64,000 nucleotides of DNA from Streptomyces sp. NRRL F-6131 (GTDB taxonomy: Bacteria; Actinomycetota; Actinomycetes; Streptomycetales; Streptomycetaceae): the NCBI GenBank assembly GCA_000719695.1, contig JOHN01000016.1, positions 104,768 to 168,767 of the forward strand. Direction: 5' to 3'. Shown here in pieces: positions 1-8,814 of this stretch. A program made the translations under genes and the position numbers. Position 1 is the stretch's first letter. Each line of letters begins with the position of its first letter. The notes below the pieces were generated by a model. That model was given only the letters and a program-made list of their open reading frames with translations. It was not told where the DNA came from and ran no database searches.

Positions 1-1
1 C

Positions 2-313
2 GCCGGCCGGCTGCCCGCGCTCGAGGTGCTCGCCACCGAACCGGCCGCCGGGTCCGAGGTGCCGGAGGGCGCCTCCGTCGTGCTCCGGGTGTCGGACGGC
101 CGGGCGCCGGTCCCCGACATCGCGGGTCTGACCCGCGCCGACGCCGAGAAGTTCCTCCGGGACCTCCACTTCACCAAGGTCACGGCCTCCGGCACCGAGG
201 ACCGCGCCAAGCCCGTGAACCAGGCCCTGCGCACGGACCCGGCGGCGGGCACGGTGGTGCCCCTCGACTCCCCGGTCACGCTCTGGTACGCGGCCAAGCC
301 GATCATCCGCTGA
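2..313 (+). CDS. PASTA-domain protein, C-terminal fragment
   Basis: The reading frame is open from the left edge, so only the last 103 residues are present. Two repeats of the PASTA type are visible: each has a Pro-x-hydrophobic-x-Gly-x-x-x-x-x-Ala opening (for example VPDIAGLTRADAE) and a closing P-A-A-G-x-x-V-P turn. PASTA repeats bind peptidoglycan or muropeptides outside the cell and occur at the C-terminus of Ser/Thr kinases and of secreted or anchored proteins. The kinase or anchor part, if any, lies outside the window, so the full product cannot be named. The next gene is separated by about 300 bases that hold its promoter and leader. Confidence 0.75.
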   Translation, partial: AGRLPALEVLATEPAAGSEVPEGASVVLRVSDGRAPVPDIAGLTRADAEKFLRDLHFTKVTASGTEDRAKPVNQALRTDPAAGTVVPLDSPVTLWYAAKPIIR

Positions 314-373
314 GCCGCTTCCGCGCACGAGGAGGCGGCCCGACGGGGCGGGGACCTCCCCTCGGTAATTCCG

Positions 374-402
374 TTGCGCCGCCCGATCGACGGGTCTACG
401 GT
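374..402 (+). promoter_or_regulatory. Promoter of the ABC-F gene
   Basis: TTGCGC at 374-379 and TACGGT at 397-402 are separated by exactly 17 bases. They fit the actinobacterial vegetative pattern (TTG-like -35, TAnnnT -10). The predicted transcript start at about 410 leaves a leader of roughly 205 bases before the TTG start at 615. The rest of the 314-614 gap holds the short leader ORFs and no larger gene. Confidence 0.5.
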
Positions 403-420
403 GCTGCCCATGGGATCTCT

Positions 421-447
421 GTGACATTCCCCGCGCGACGGCGTTGA
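421..447 (+). CDS. Putative leader peptide (8 aa, ends PARRR) of the ABC-F mRNA
   Basis: A GTG codon at 421 opens an eight-codon frame reading M/V-T-F-P-A-R-R-R followed by TGA at 445. It overlaps by GTGA the stop of a still smaller frame, ATG GGA TCT CTG TGA at 410-424, whose ATG sits at the predicted transcript start. Leader peptides ending in basic clusters control erm, msr and other ABC-F resistance genes by drug-dependent ribosome stalling (established for those families). Here the role is inferred from position and sequence only. The TGA also overlaps a TTG at 444 that is in frame with the ABC-F gene, so reinitiation is possible. Confidence 0.35.
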   Translation: MTFPARRR

Positions 448-614
448 GCTCCGCTCCGCCACCTCGCGCTGTCCCCGTCCGTGCTTCCGGCCCTCCCCCA
501 GTGCTGCCGACCGCCCTCCGGCGTCCGGCTCCGACGGGGTGCCCCGACGTGCGCGGACCTGTCCGCCCGTCCGTTCCTCCCGGCCCTGCCCGGCCGAGAA
601 CAGGGGACTTCACC

Positions 615-2375
615 TTGACCACCCCGGAACCCACCACCCCGGCGTCCACCACCCCCGCACGCACCACCCCCTCGCAGCTCACCCTCCAGAACGTCACCCG
701 CCGCTACGACGACCGCGTCGTGCTGGACGGCGTCTCCTTCAGCCTCAAGCCGGGCGAGCGCGCCGGCGTCATCGGGGACAACGGCGCCGGGAAGTCCACC
801 CTCCTCCGACTGATCGCCGGTCAGGACCGGCCGGACAACGGCGAGCTGACCGTCGTCGCCCCCGGCGGCCTCGGCCACCTCGCCCAGTCGCTGGAGCTGC
901 CGGCCGGGGCCACCGTCCAGGACGCGGTGGACCTCGCACTGGCCGAACTCCGGGCCCTGGAGGCCCGGATGCACGGCGTCGAGGCCGGCCTCGCGGACCT
1001 GACCGGGCCCGAGCTGGCCGGGGCGCTGGACGTGTACGCCGGCCTGCTCGCCCGGTACGAGGCGCGGGACGGCTACCGCGCGGACGCCCGGGTGGACGTC
1101 GCCCTGCACGGGCTGGGCCTGCCGGGCCTGGCCCGGGGCCGGACGCTGGGCACGCTGTCCGGCGGCGAGCGTTCGCGGCTGGCGCTGGCGGCGACCCTGG
1201 CGTCCCGGCCGGAGCTGCTGCTGCTGGACGAGCCGACCAACGACCTGGACGACCGGGCGGTCGCCTGGCTGGAGGCGCACCTGCGCGCCCACCGGGGCAC
1301 CGTGCTCGCGGTCACCCACGACCGGGTGTTCCTGGAGCGGGTCGCCACCACCATCCTGGAGGTCGGCGAGGGCCGGGTGACCCGGCACGGCGACGGCTAC
1401 GCCGGTTACCTCGCCGCCAAGGCCGCCGAACGGCGCCGCCGGCTCCAGGAGTACGAGGACTGGCGCGCGGAGCTGGACCGCAACCGCCGACTGGCCGCCG
1501 CCAACACGGTCCGGCTGGAGGGGATCCCGCGCAAGCTGCCGTTCGCCGTGTTCGGCCACGGCGGCTTCCGGGCGCGCGGTCGCGGTCACGGCGCGATGGT
1601 CCGGATCCGCAACGCCAAGGAGCGGGTCGAGCGGCTGACGAGCCGTCCGGTCCTGCCGCCGCCGGAGCCGTTGGTGTTCGCCGCCCGGCTGGCCACCGCC
1701 GACGGGCCGGACGTCGGACCGGCGGCGGAGCTGACCGGCGTCCGCGTCGGGGACCGGCTGGACGTGCCGTCGCTGCGCCTCGGCAGCGGGGAGCGGCTGC
1801 TGGTCACCGGCCCGAACGGCGCGGGCAAGACGACGCTGATGCGGGTGCTGGCGGGAGAGCTGGCGCCCGACGAGGGGTCGGTCCGCACCCGGGGCCGGGT
1901 CGGCCACCTCCGGCAGGAGGAGACGCCGTGGCCGCCGGGGCTGACGCTCGGGGAGGCGTTCGCCGCCGGCCGCGGGGGCGACCCGGGCGAACACACCGAG
2001 CAGTTGCTGTCGCTCGGCCTGTTCGGCCCGGCCGACCTGCGCCGGAAGGTGGGCGAGCTGTCCTACGGCCAGCGGCGCCGGATCGAACTGGCCCGGCTGG
2101 TCGCCGAGCCGGTCGACCTGGTGCTGCTGGACGAGCCCACCAACCACCTCTCCCCCGCCCTCGTGGAGGAGTTGGAGGCGGCGCTGGCGGAGTTCCGCGG
2201 CACGGTCGTGGTCGTCAGCCACGACCGCCGGCTGCGCGACCGGTTCGCCGGCGCGCACCTGGAGCTGGCCGGGGGGCGTGTCACCCGGCAGCCGCGGGCG
2301 GGGTCGGCGGCACTGGCGGCCGTCACCGGCTCCCCCGACTCCACCGGCTCCCCCGGCCGGGCGCCCGACGCCTGA
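615..2375 (+). CDS. ABC-F family ATP-binding protein
   Basis: A soluble twin-ATPase of 586 aa without membrane segments, the hallmark of ABC-F proteins, which act on the ribosome; many in actinomycetes protect it from macrolides, lincosamides or streptogramins. The first Walker A is GDNGAGKST at about residues 54-62, with signature LSGGERSRL near 181 and Walker B LLLLDEP near 203. A long interdomain linker rich in Arg and Glu follows. The second Walker A is GPNGAGKTT near 398, with LSYGQRRR near 482 and LVLLDEP near 503. TTG at 615 is chosen because AGGGG lies 8 bases upstream; the frame is open back to a TTG at 444, but those 57 codons have poor GC3. The N-terminus is a Thr/Pro-rich tail. 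Antibiotic specificity cannot be read from the sequence. Confidence 0.88.
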   Translation: MTTPEPTTPASTTPARTTPSQLTLQNVTRRYDDRVVLDGVSFSLKPGERAGVIGDNGAGKSTLLRLIAGQDRPDNGELTVVAPGGLGHLAQSLELPAGATVQDAVDLALAELRALEARMHGVEAGLADLTGPELAGALDVYAGLLARYEARDGYRADARVDVALHGLGLPGLARGRTLGTLSGGERSRLALAATLASRPELLLLDEPTNDLDDRAVAWLEAHLRAHRGTVLAVTHDRVFLERVATTILEVGEGRVTRHGDGYAGYLAAKAAERRRRLQEYEDWRAELDRNRRLAAANTVRLEGIPRKLPFAVFGHGGFRARGRGHGAMVRIRNAKERVERLTSRPVLPPPEPLVFAARLATADGPDVGPAAELTGVRVGDRLDVPSLRLGSGERLLVTGPNGAGKTTLMRVLAGELAPDEGSVRTRGRVGHLRQEETPWPPGLTLGEAFAAGRGGDPGEHTEQLLSLGLFGPADLRRKVGELSYGQRRRIELARLVAEPVDLVLLDEPTNHLSPALVEELEAALAEFRGTVVVVSHDRRLRDRFAGAHLELAGGRVTRQPRAGSAALAAVTGSPDSTGSPGRAPDA

Positions 2376-2377
2376 CC

Positions 2378-2426
2378 GGCGGGGCCACGGTCCGGTGGGA
2401 CGTACCCACCGGACCGCGGCCCCGCC
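2378..2426 (+). terminator. Strong GC-rich hairpin after the ABC-F gene
   Basis: Arms GGCGGGGCC and GGTCCGGTGGG pair perfectly with CCCACCGGACC and GGCCCCGCC around a 5-base loop, interrupted only by a 2x2 internal bulge. No U tract follows, which is usual in streptomycetes. It lies between convergent genes and can act in both directions. Confidence 0.7.
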
Positions 2427-2461
2427 AGCGGGACCGTCAACAGACCCGTCAGCGGGCCGTC

Positions 2462-2497
2462 CGTCGGACCGCCCGTCGGACCGCCCGTCGGACCCTC
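2462..2497. repeat. Three 12-bp tandem units
   Basis: The unit CGTCGGACCGCC is present twice exactly and a third time as CGTCGGACCCTC. It sits between the hairpin and the end of the phosphoglucomutase gene. No function can be assigned. Confidence 0.6.
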
Positions 2498-2518
2498 AGT
2501 CGGGCGTCCGACGGATCG

Positions 2519-4171
<1,653 letters not shown>

Positions 4172-4307
4172 CGTCTTCTCCCACTGGATCTCTCGCCGTG
4201 CGCCGGCCCCGCGGCCCGGCGCTTCCTCGGCCCCGTGCTCACCGATCGTAGCCAGTGCACGACCGGTCTCCGAACCGGGGCGCGGGGGCCGCGCCGCCGC
4301 CCGGACC

Positions 4308-4395
4308 GGCAGGTGGCCGACTGCGGGACGGCAGGTGGCCGACTGCGGGACGGCAGGTGGCCGGGCCAGGGACGGCAGGTGGCCGGGCCAGGGAC
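4308..4395. repeat. Four 22-bp tandem units upstream of pgm
   Basis: Units at 4308, 4330, 4352 and 4374 all start GGCAGGTGGCC. The first two end GACTGCGGGAC and the last two GGGCCAGGGAC, so the array consists of two exact pairs. It occupies the otherwise empty stretch 4172-4494, about 140 bases upstream of the pgm start, where a promoter or operator could be. I see no other gene in this gap. Confidence 0.85.
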
Positions 4396-4494
4396 GGCGG
4401 GTGACACGCGCAGGTCGGCCGGTTACACGGCGCAGGCCGGTGGGTCGCGGGTGGTGCGCGACGGGTGCGGGCGGCGCGCGGCCCCGGTGGTGCC

Positions 4495-4797
4495 TCAGGC
4501 CGTCGGGAGCTGCTGCCGGTAGGGCTCCAGGGCGGGCGCGACCACGGTGGCGAGGAACTCCGTCACGGCGTAGGTGGCCAGCCCCTGGACGGCGAACGGG
4601 TCGGTGCGGACGAGCGCCTCGATCGCCGCCCGGTCGTCCCCCGCGGCGAGGATGATGCCGCCGTCGCGCGGCACCTTGCGCCCGGAGGCGAGGAAGGTCC
4701 CGTCCGCGTAGTGGCGGTCCAGCCACTCGACGTGGGCCGGCAGGAGCGCGTCGACGCGGTCGAGGGGGGCGGTGTAGGTCAGTTCCAGGACAAACAT
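4495..4797 (-). CDS. YciI-like protein
   Basis: A 100-aa protein of the YCII family, small dimeric alpha/beta barrels related to muconolactone isomerase; the biochemical role is mostly unknown. Family features are the opening strand [12 protein letters not shown], the conserved His in [10 protein letters not shown] (residue 22) and the Asp of the [11 protein letters not shown] turn. Typical YciI proteins are 90-100 aa, so this one is complete. ATG at 4797 lies just downstream of the tRNA-like gene on the same strand. No operon partner is evident. Confidence 0.8.
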   Translation of the reverse strand: MFVLELTYTAPLDRVDALLPAHVEWLDRHYADGTFLASGRKVPRDGGIILAAGDDRAAIEALVRTDPFAVQGLATYAVTEFLATVVAPALEPYRQQLPTA

Positions 4798-4868
4798 GCG
4801 GCCGAGCCTATCCGTACCGCCCGGCCGCCCCGGTGGGGTGCGGCCCGGGGCGGCCGGGGTCCGAGGGT

Positions 4869-4947
4869 GGGCGAGGATGGATTCGAACCATCACAGCCGA
4901 AGCGGGGGCTTTACAGGCCCTTGGGCTCTCCCAGGCCCAGCTCGCCC
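4869..4947 (-). tRNA. tRNA-like gene, anticodon GUA (tRNA-Tyr)
   Basis: Read on the minus strand, a 7-bp acceptor stem GGGCGAG/CTCGCCC is perfect and the discriminator base is A. The T arm GATGG-TTCGAAT-CCATC is perfect. The anticodon loop CTGTAAA gives GUA (Tyr) on a stem of four G-C pairs plus an A-C mismatch. The D arm is GGGC-CTGGGAGA-GCCC and a short variable arm contains GC-TTCG-GC. CCA is not encoded. Odd points: position 8 is C instead of the near-universal U, position 14 is C rather than A, and the variable arm is short for a class II tRNA-Tyr. It may be a divergent functional tRNA or a decayed copy. Confidence 0.6.
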
Positions 4948-5279
4948 TCGGTCGTCGTCGTCGTTGTTCCTTGATCCCGACGACTCCACTCTCTCCCGGG
5001 CCACCCGGTGCGGACAACAGGTTTTCCGGCCACCGCACGCCCCTTCCGACGGGCCGTCGGGCCGCTGCCCGCCCTGGTCCGGGGCCACGGCGACCGGCCC
5101 TGGAAGGTGTCCGGATCTCGACGCCCCCCGCGCCCGTGGTGTAGACCACTCTCCGCACTCCGGACGGGCGACGCCGCCGGACCGACCGACACCTAACCGT
5201 TCAGGCCCGGACCTTGCGCGGGCACATGTCGACTGCGATACAACACTGCAGATATGACGATTGATCGGAGAAATCTGAA
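4948..5279. other. Gene-free stretch between tRNA and flavoenzyme gene
   Basis: The 332 bases contain a GTC-trinucleotide run directly behind the tRNA 5' end (4949-4965) and a perfect 15-bp palindrome CCGACGG-G-CCGTCGG at 5046-5060. The A/T-richer last 70 bases should hold the promoter of the next gene, but I see no convincing -35/-10 pair. Frames crossing this area look like translations of the tRNA and are not genes. Confidence 0.6.
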
Positions 5280-6818
5280 ATGAGCAAGCCAGCACTGCCC
5301 CGTCGCAGTGTGATCGTCGGCGCGGCGGCCACCGTCATCGGCTGGAACACGGTGGGCCGCTCGTGGGCCGTCGAGGCCCCGACCGATTCCCCCGCCGAGG
5401 CCCCCTCCGGCGGCGCCCCCGCCGGGTCCCCCGCCGCCGACGCCGCGCTCGCGGCGCTGCCCCGGCTGGACGGCACGCTGGTGGCCGACCCCGGGACGCT
5501 GGCCCGGTTCGGCGGGGACTTCGGGCACCTGGTGACCGCCGCCCCGCGCGCCGTCCTGCGGCCGGGCTCCGTGCGCGACGTCGCCACGCTGGTCGGCTTC
5601 GCCCGCCGGCACCGCATCCCGGTCGCGATGAACGGCCAGAGCGGCACCGGCACCACCGCGGAGCTGGAGTCGCACTCCAGCTACGGCCAGGCCGAGGTGC
5701 GCGGCGGCGTCGCGATCGACGCCCGCGGACTGGACCGGATCATCCGGATCACCCCCGGCCGCGCCGTCGTGGAGGCGGGCGTCACCTGGGCGCAGCTGAC
5801 CGACGCCGCGCTCGCCCAGGGCTGGATGCCGCCCTGCCTGACGGACTACCTGCACCTCTCGGTGGGCGGCACCCTGAGCGTCGGCGGCATCGGCGGCGGT
5901 GTGCAGCGGTACGGCTTCCAGGTGGACACCGTCGAGTCGGTCGACGTGGTCACCGGTACCGGCGAACTGGTGACCGCCTCGGCGAGCGCCAACCGCGAGC
6001 TGTTCGAGGCCGTGCTGGGCGGCGGCGGGCAGGCCGGCATCATCGTCCGGGCCACCCTGCGCCTGGTGCGGGCCCGGGAGCGGGCGCTGGTCGTCAACCT
6101 GTTCTACGACGACCTGTCCGCCTACCTCGCGGACCAGCAGAAGGTGATGCTGGAGCGGCGCTTCGACCTCCAGGTCGGCGACGTGTCGCGCAACGCGGCC
6201 GGGACGGGCTGGCGCTACAAGGTGGAGGGCGTCGTCCACTACGACGGGGCCGCCGCGCCGGACCGGGCGGAGCTGGTGCGCGGGCTGCGCTGCGTCGCGG
6301 CCGACACCACCTTCACCGACCAGACGGCGCGCGAGTACGCGTACCGGGTGGACGCCTTCGCCGGGTACCTGCAGTCGGCCGGCCTCTGGTCCCGACCCAA
6401 GCCGTGGATGAGCCTGTTCCTGCCCGCCTCGACCGCCGAGACGTTCACCCGCGAGGCCCTCGCCCTGCTGACGCCGGAGGACCTGGGCGCCGGCCTGCTG
6501 CTCTTCTACCCGTTCCGCACCGACGTCTTCACCCGCCCGATGACCGTCATGCCGGACGAGCCGGTCGGCTTCCACTTCGACCTGCTGTCCTTCCCGTTCC
6601 CGGGCGCCGACCACGCCGCCGCGCTGCGCCGCAACCGGCGGTTGTACGACCGGGCGGTGCAGCTGGGCGGCAAGCGCTACCTGATCGGGGCGATCCCGGA
6701 CGTCACGCGCGCCGACTGGCGCCGCCACTACGGCGCAGGGTGGGGGCGCGCGGTGGCCGCCAAGCGCCGCTTCGACCCGGCCGGGATCCTGACCCCGGGG
6801 CAGGGCATCCACTCCTGA
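5280..6818 (+). CDS. Tat-exported FAD-dependent oxidoreductase, cytokinin-dehydrogenase-like
   Basis: A 512-aa PCMH-type FAD oxidase. The N-terminus carries a twin-arginine signal (PRRSVIVGAAATV, residues 8-20) followed by an Ala/Pro/Ser linker, so export in folded form is expected. The FAD-binding half includes LRPGSVRDVATLVGFAR and DYLHLSVGGTLSVGGIGG near 190-207, which closely resembles plant and Rhodococcus cytokinin dehydrogenases. The C-terminal FDPAGILTPGQG motif is typical of the family. The usual flavinylation motif G-H-S is G-Q-S here (Gln120), so FAD is probably not His-linked at this site. ATG 5280 has GGAG nine bases upstream. Substrate is unknown; cytokinin oxidation is only one possibility. 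Confidence 0.82.
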   Translation: MSKPALPRRSVIVGAAATVIGWNTVGRSWAVEAPTDSPAEAPSGGAPAGSPAADAALAALPRLDGTLVADPGTLARFGGDFGHLVTAAPRAVLRPGSVRDVATLVGFARRHRIPVAMNGQSGTGTTAELESHSSYGQAEVRGGVAIDARGLDRIIRITPGRAVVEAGVTWAQLTDAALAQGWMPPCLTDYLHLSVGGTLSVGGIGGGVQRYGFQVDTVESVDVVTGTGELVTASASANRELFEAVLGGGGQAGIIVRATLRLVRARERALVVNLFYDDLSAYLADQQKVMLERRFDLQVGDVSRNAAGTGWRYKVEGVVHYDGAAAPDRAELVRGLRCVAADTTFTDQTAREYAYRVDAFAGYLQSAGLWSRPKPWMSLFLPASTAETFTREALALLTPEDLGAGLLLFYPFRTDVFTRPMTVMPDEPVGFHFDLLSFPFPGADHAAALRRNRRLYDRAVQLGGKRYLIGAIPDVTRADWRRHYGAGWGRAVAAKRRFDPAGILTPGQGIHS

Positions 6819-6870
6819 CGAGCCGACGGCCCGACGGCCCGACGACGTGACGGCCCAACGCCACGACGGC

Positions 6871-6915
6871 CCGGTGCTCGCCGCAGCCCCGCTCACGGTC
6901 TGCGGCGAGCACCGG
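6871..6915. terminator. Bidirectional hairpin, 16-bp perfect stem
   Basis: CCGGTGCTCGCCGCAG (6871-6886) pairs without mismatch with CTGCGGCGAGCACCGG (6900-6915) around a 13-base loop, between the convergent flavoenzyme and acetyltransferase genes. A third partial copy, CGGTGCTCGCCGC, follows at about 6931-6943. Confidence 0.75.
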
Positions 6916-6962
6916 GGCGGGTCACCGTCGCGGTGCTCGCCGCTGCCCGTTCCACCGGCCGG

Positions 6963-7382
6963 TCACACCAGGCGGTGCATCCCCACCGAGGCCGGCGCCG
7001 TCCCGACGAAGCCGTACTGGGCGTAGAGCCGGTGGGCCTCGCCGTCGGCGATCAGCGACACGTACGCGCCCGCCACCGCGCGCTCCTCCAGCTCGGCGGT
7101 GAGCCTCGCCATGATCCGCTTGCCGAGGCCCCGGCCCTGGTGCTCGGGGAGCACGCACACGTCGACGACCTGGTACATCACTCCGCCGTCCCCGACGATC
7201 CGTCCCATCCCGACCGGCTCGCCCCCGTGGTGGACGGTCACGCCGAACCAGGTGTTCGGCAGCCCGGCGGCCACCGCCTCGGCCGGGCGGTCGCTCATCC
7301 CCGCGGCGGTCCGCAGGTGCCGGAAGGTCGCCACATCGGGCGTCCCCACCCGTACTTCGTAAGGGTCAATATTGCTATTCAT
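6963..7382 (-). CDS. GNAT family N-acetyltransferase
   Basis: A 139-aa single GNAT domain that transfers an acetyl group from acetyl-CoA to an unknown amine. The acetyl-CoA pyrophosphate loop is clear in VLPEHQGRGLGKRIM (about residues 77-91), preceded by the strand MYQVVDVCV and followed by the LYAQYGFVG motif, the usual C-terminal GNAT signature. ATG at 7382 has no Shine-Dalgarno sequence; instead a TATGAT -10 box ends 7 bases upstream, so the mRNA is probably leaderless. The gene stands alone, convergent with the flavoenzyme gene. Confidence 0.88.
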   Translation of the reverse strand: MNSNIDPYEVRVGTPDVATFRHLRTAAGMSDRPAEAVAAGLPNTWFGVTVHHGGEPVGMGRIVGDGGVMYQVVDVCVLPEHQGRGLGKRIMARLTAELEERAVAGAYVSLIADGEAHRLYAQYGFVGTAPASVGMHRLV

Positions 7383-7389
7383 GGATTAC

Positions 7390-7395
7390 ATCATA
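7390..7395 (-). promoter_or_regulatory. -10 box of a leaderless promoter (GNAT gene)
   Basis: TATGAT on the minus strand is followed by seven bases and then the ATG at 7382. This places the transcript start at or next to the A of the start codon. No good -35 hexamer is visible 16-19 bases upstream. Confidence 0.5.
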
Positions 7396-7497
7396 GCGGC
7401 GGCACCCGGCTCGGGCCAGGGTCTCCGGGATTCCCCATCGGGCACGACACCGGGCCCGACGCAACCCCGCGGGGCGCCCAGCGGGTCGTAGAAGGAC

Positions 7498-7611
7498 ATG
7501 AACCTCCGCAGCAGCCTCCGCACGAAGTTCGGCCCCACCCCGGTACGGCGCGCCGTGGCCGCCTTCCTCGCCCTGTCCGCCCCCGGGACACGATCGCCTT
7601 GGCACCACTGA
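7498..7611 (+). pseudogene. Possible truncated start of a secreted protein (37 codons)
   Basis: In the 310-base gap 7383-7692, an ATG at 7498 opens a frame with strong GC3 for about 28 codons. It encodes a basic segment plus a hydrophobic stretch (VRRAVAAFLALSAP), like the front of a signal peptide. GC3 then drops and the frame ends at a TGA after Trp-His-His. This looks like the remnant of a disrupted exported-protein gene. GAAGG is only two bases from the ATG, which is too close. The call is tentative; the gap could equally be noncoding apart from the two flanking promoters. Confidence 0.25.
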
Positions 7612-7679
7612 TCCACAACCCGGCCCGTCCCCCGCGCACTTGGACGCCTGTGAGGGGTCGGGCGGCTCCACCGCCGCGT

Positions 7680-7685
7680 TACGGT
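7680..7685 (+). promoter_or_regulatory. -10 box of a leaderless promoter (ArsR gene)
   Basis: TACGGT is followed by seven bases and then the ATG at 7693, the spacing of a leaderless start. No TTGACA-like -35 is visible at the right distance. Confidence 0.4.
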
Positions 7686-7692
7686 GGGGCCC

Positions 7693-8028
7693 ATGAGCTA
7701 CCGCCACCCCGACCGCGAGCAGATCCGGATCGAACACGTCCTGACCGCTCTCGGCAACCCCGTCCGCCTCTCCGCCGTCCGGGTCCTGAACGGCGGCGGC
7801 GCGCACAACTGCGGGAGCGTGCTCACCGCGATCGGCATCACCGCGAAGTCGACGATGACCCATCACTGGCGGGTCCTGCGCGACAGCGGCGTCATCCACC
7901 AGCAGCCGTCCGGCCGGGAGAACCTCCTGCGCCTGCGCCGCGACGACCTCGACGCCCGCTACCCCGGCCTGCTCGACGCCGTCCTCTCCGGCGCCCACGA
8001 CGACGAGCGCCACGGCGCCACGGACTAG
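7693..8028 (+). CDS. ArsR-type winged-helix transcriptional regulator
   Basis: A 111-aa DNA-binding protein. The sequence IEHVLTALGNPVRLSAVRVL is the helix-1/2 start of ArsR/SmtB proteins, and the recognition helix follows in TAKSTMTHHWRVLRDSGV. The wing QQPSGRENLLRLRRDDL and a short C-terminal helix complete the fold. No Cys/His metal site of the classic ArsR type is seen, so the signal is unknown. A GTG three codons upstream (7684) is in frame, but the ATG at 7693 fits the leaderless -10 spacing and also has GGTGG upstream. The downstream gene begins 155 bases later and could be co-transcribed. Confidence 0.87.
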   Translation: MSYRHPDREQIRIEHVLTALGNPVRLSAVRVLNGGGAHNCGSVLTAIGITAKSTMTHHWRVLRDSGVIHQQPSGRENLLRLRRDDLDARYPGLLDAVLSGAHDDERHGATD

Positions 8029-8183
8029 GGCCGTTCCACGGCCGGTGTGCAAGCCCGGCATCCGAGCCCGGCATGCGAGCCCGGCCACCCGGCGGGACGA
8101 TGGATCGGAGGGGCCGTCGACGGGAATCGCCGTCCCGACCCGCGGTACCGGACCTGCTCGGGGCGGAGGGAAAGGAGCCTCGG

Positions 8184-8711
8184 ATGGCCACCGTGACGAA
8201 GGACGACCCGGCCTGTCGTTCGAACATCGTCTTCATCGGCAACATCGGCCTCAGGCCCTACACCGAGCACGCCACCACGACGCTCCCACCGCCGCACGCC
8301 ACGGCGGCGCTGAACATCGACGTGCTCGCCTCGATCGACTACCAGAACGTCGAGTTCGAGGACGTCATGGTGTTCCTGGAGATCAAGGGCCCGCCCGGTG
8401 CGCAGTTCGTGGAGCACGACGACCGCACCAACTGGTTCTGGGGCGAACCCGACGGCACCGGGTGGGTGGAGATCCCCCGGGGCAGGCCCACCACGCGCCT
8501 GCGAATGCGCCTGCCGAAGGGGGACCTGCTCCGGCCCGGCCCCACGGACGGTCTCACGTACTACGTCGGCCTGACCGGCCTGCCAGACGGCGGCACCGTG
8601 GACCTCGGCGCGACGGCCTCGGCGAAGCGGGTCGTCGCCACCGCGTCCAGCTGTCCCATCCGGGTCACGGGCCTGGCGGTGAACGAGAAGCTCGGCGGCT
8701 ACCTCAGCTGA
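8184..8711 (+). CDS. Conserved hypothetical protein, beta-rich
   Basis: A 175-aa protein I cannot assign to a family. It has no signal peptide or membrane segment. The sequence alternates short hydrophobic strands and turns (for example NIDVLASIDYQNVEFEDVM and TRLRMRLPKGDLL), suggesting an immunoglobulin-like or other beta-sandwich fold. The start is well supported: AAGGAG lies six bases before ATG 8184. Codon use is typical of the neighbourhood. It follows the ArsR gene on the same strand. Confidence 0.72.
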   Translation: MATVTKDDPACRSNIVFIGNIGLRPYTEHATTTLPPPHATAALNIDVLASIDYQNVEFEDVMVFLEIKGPPGAQFVEHDDRTNWFWGEPDGTGWVEIPRGRPTTRLRMRLPKGDLLRPGPTDGLTYYVGLTGLPDGGTVDLGATASAKRVVATASSCPIRVTGLAVNEKLGGYLS

Positions 8712-8814
8712 CCGACCCGCTCGGCACCGACAGCACCGGAACCGCCGACGGCCCAGCACCGAACGGCCGCTGTCGCACCGTCCGGCACCGCGCCGTCGCC
8801 GCCGGGCCGGCCGG

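Noticed and set aside
396..2258. Long minus-strand frame (620 codons) opposite the ABC-F gene
   Set aside because: Arg/Gly/Gln-rich shadow of a GC-rich gene; the opposite strand has clear ABC-F motifs.
4869..4947. tRNA 3' end considered as a phage/ICE attachment site
   Set aside because: No integrase gene nearby and no direct repeat of the tRNA 3' end elsewhere in the window.
4796..5257. 153-codon frame over the tRNA region
   Set aside because: It is a translation of the tRNA-like gene and its flanks (a common database artefact); no SD and poor GC3.
5200..5279. Promoter for the flavoenzyme gene (TTGCGC with GATACA)
   Set aside because: The -10 candidate does not fit TAnnnT at an acceptable spacing.
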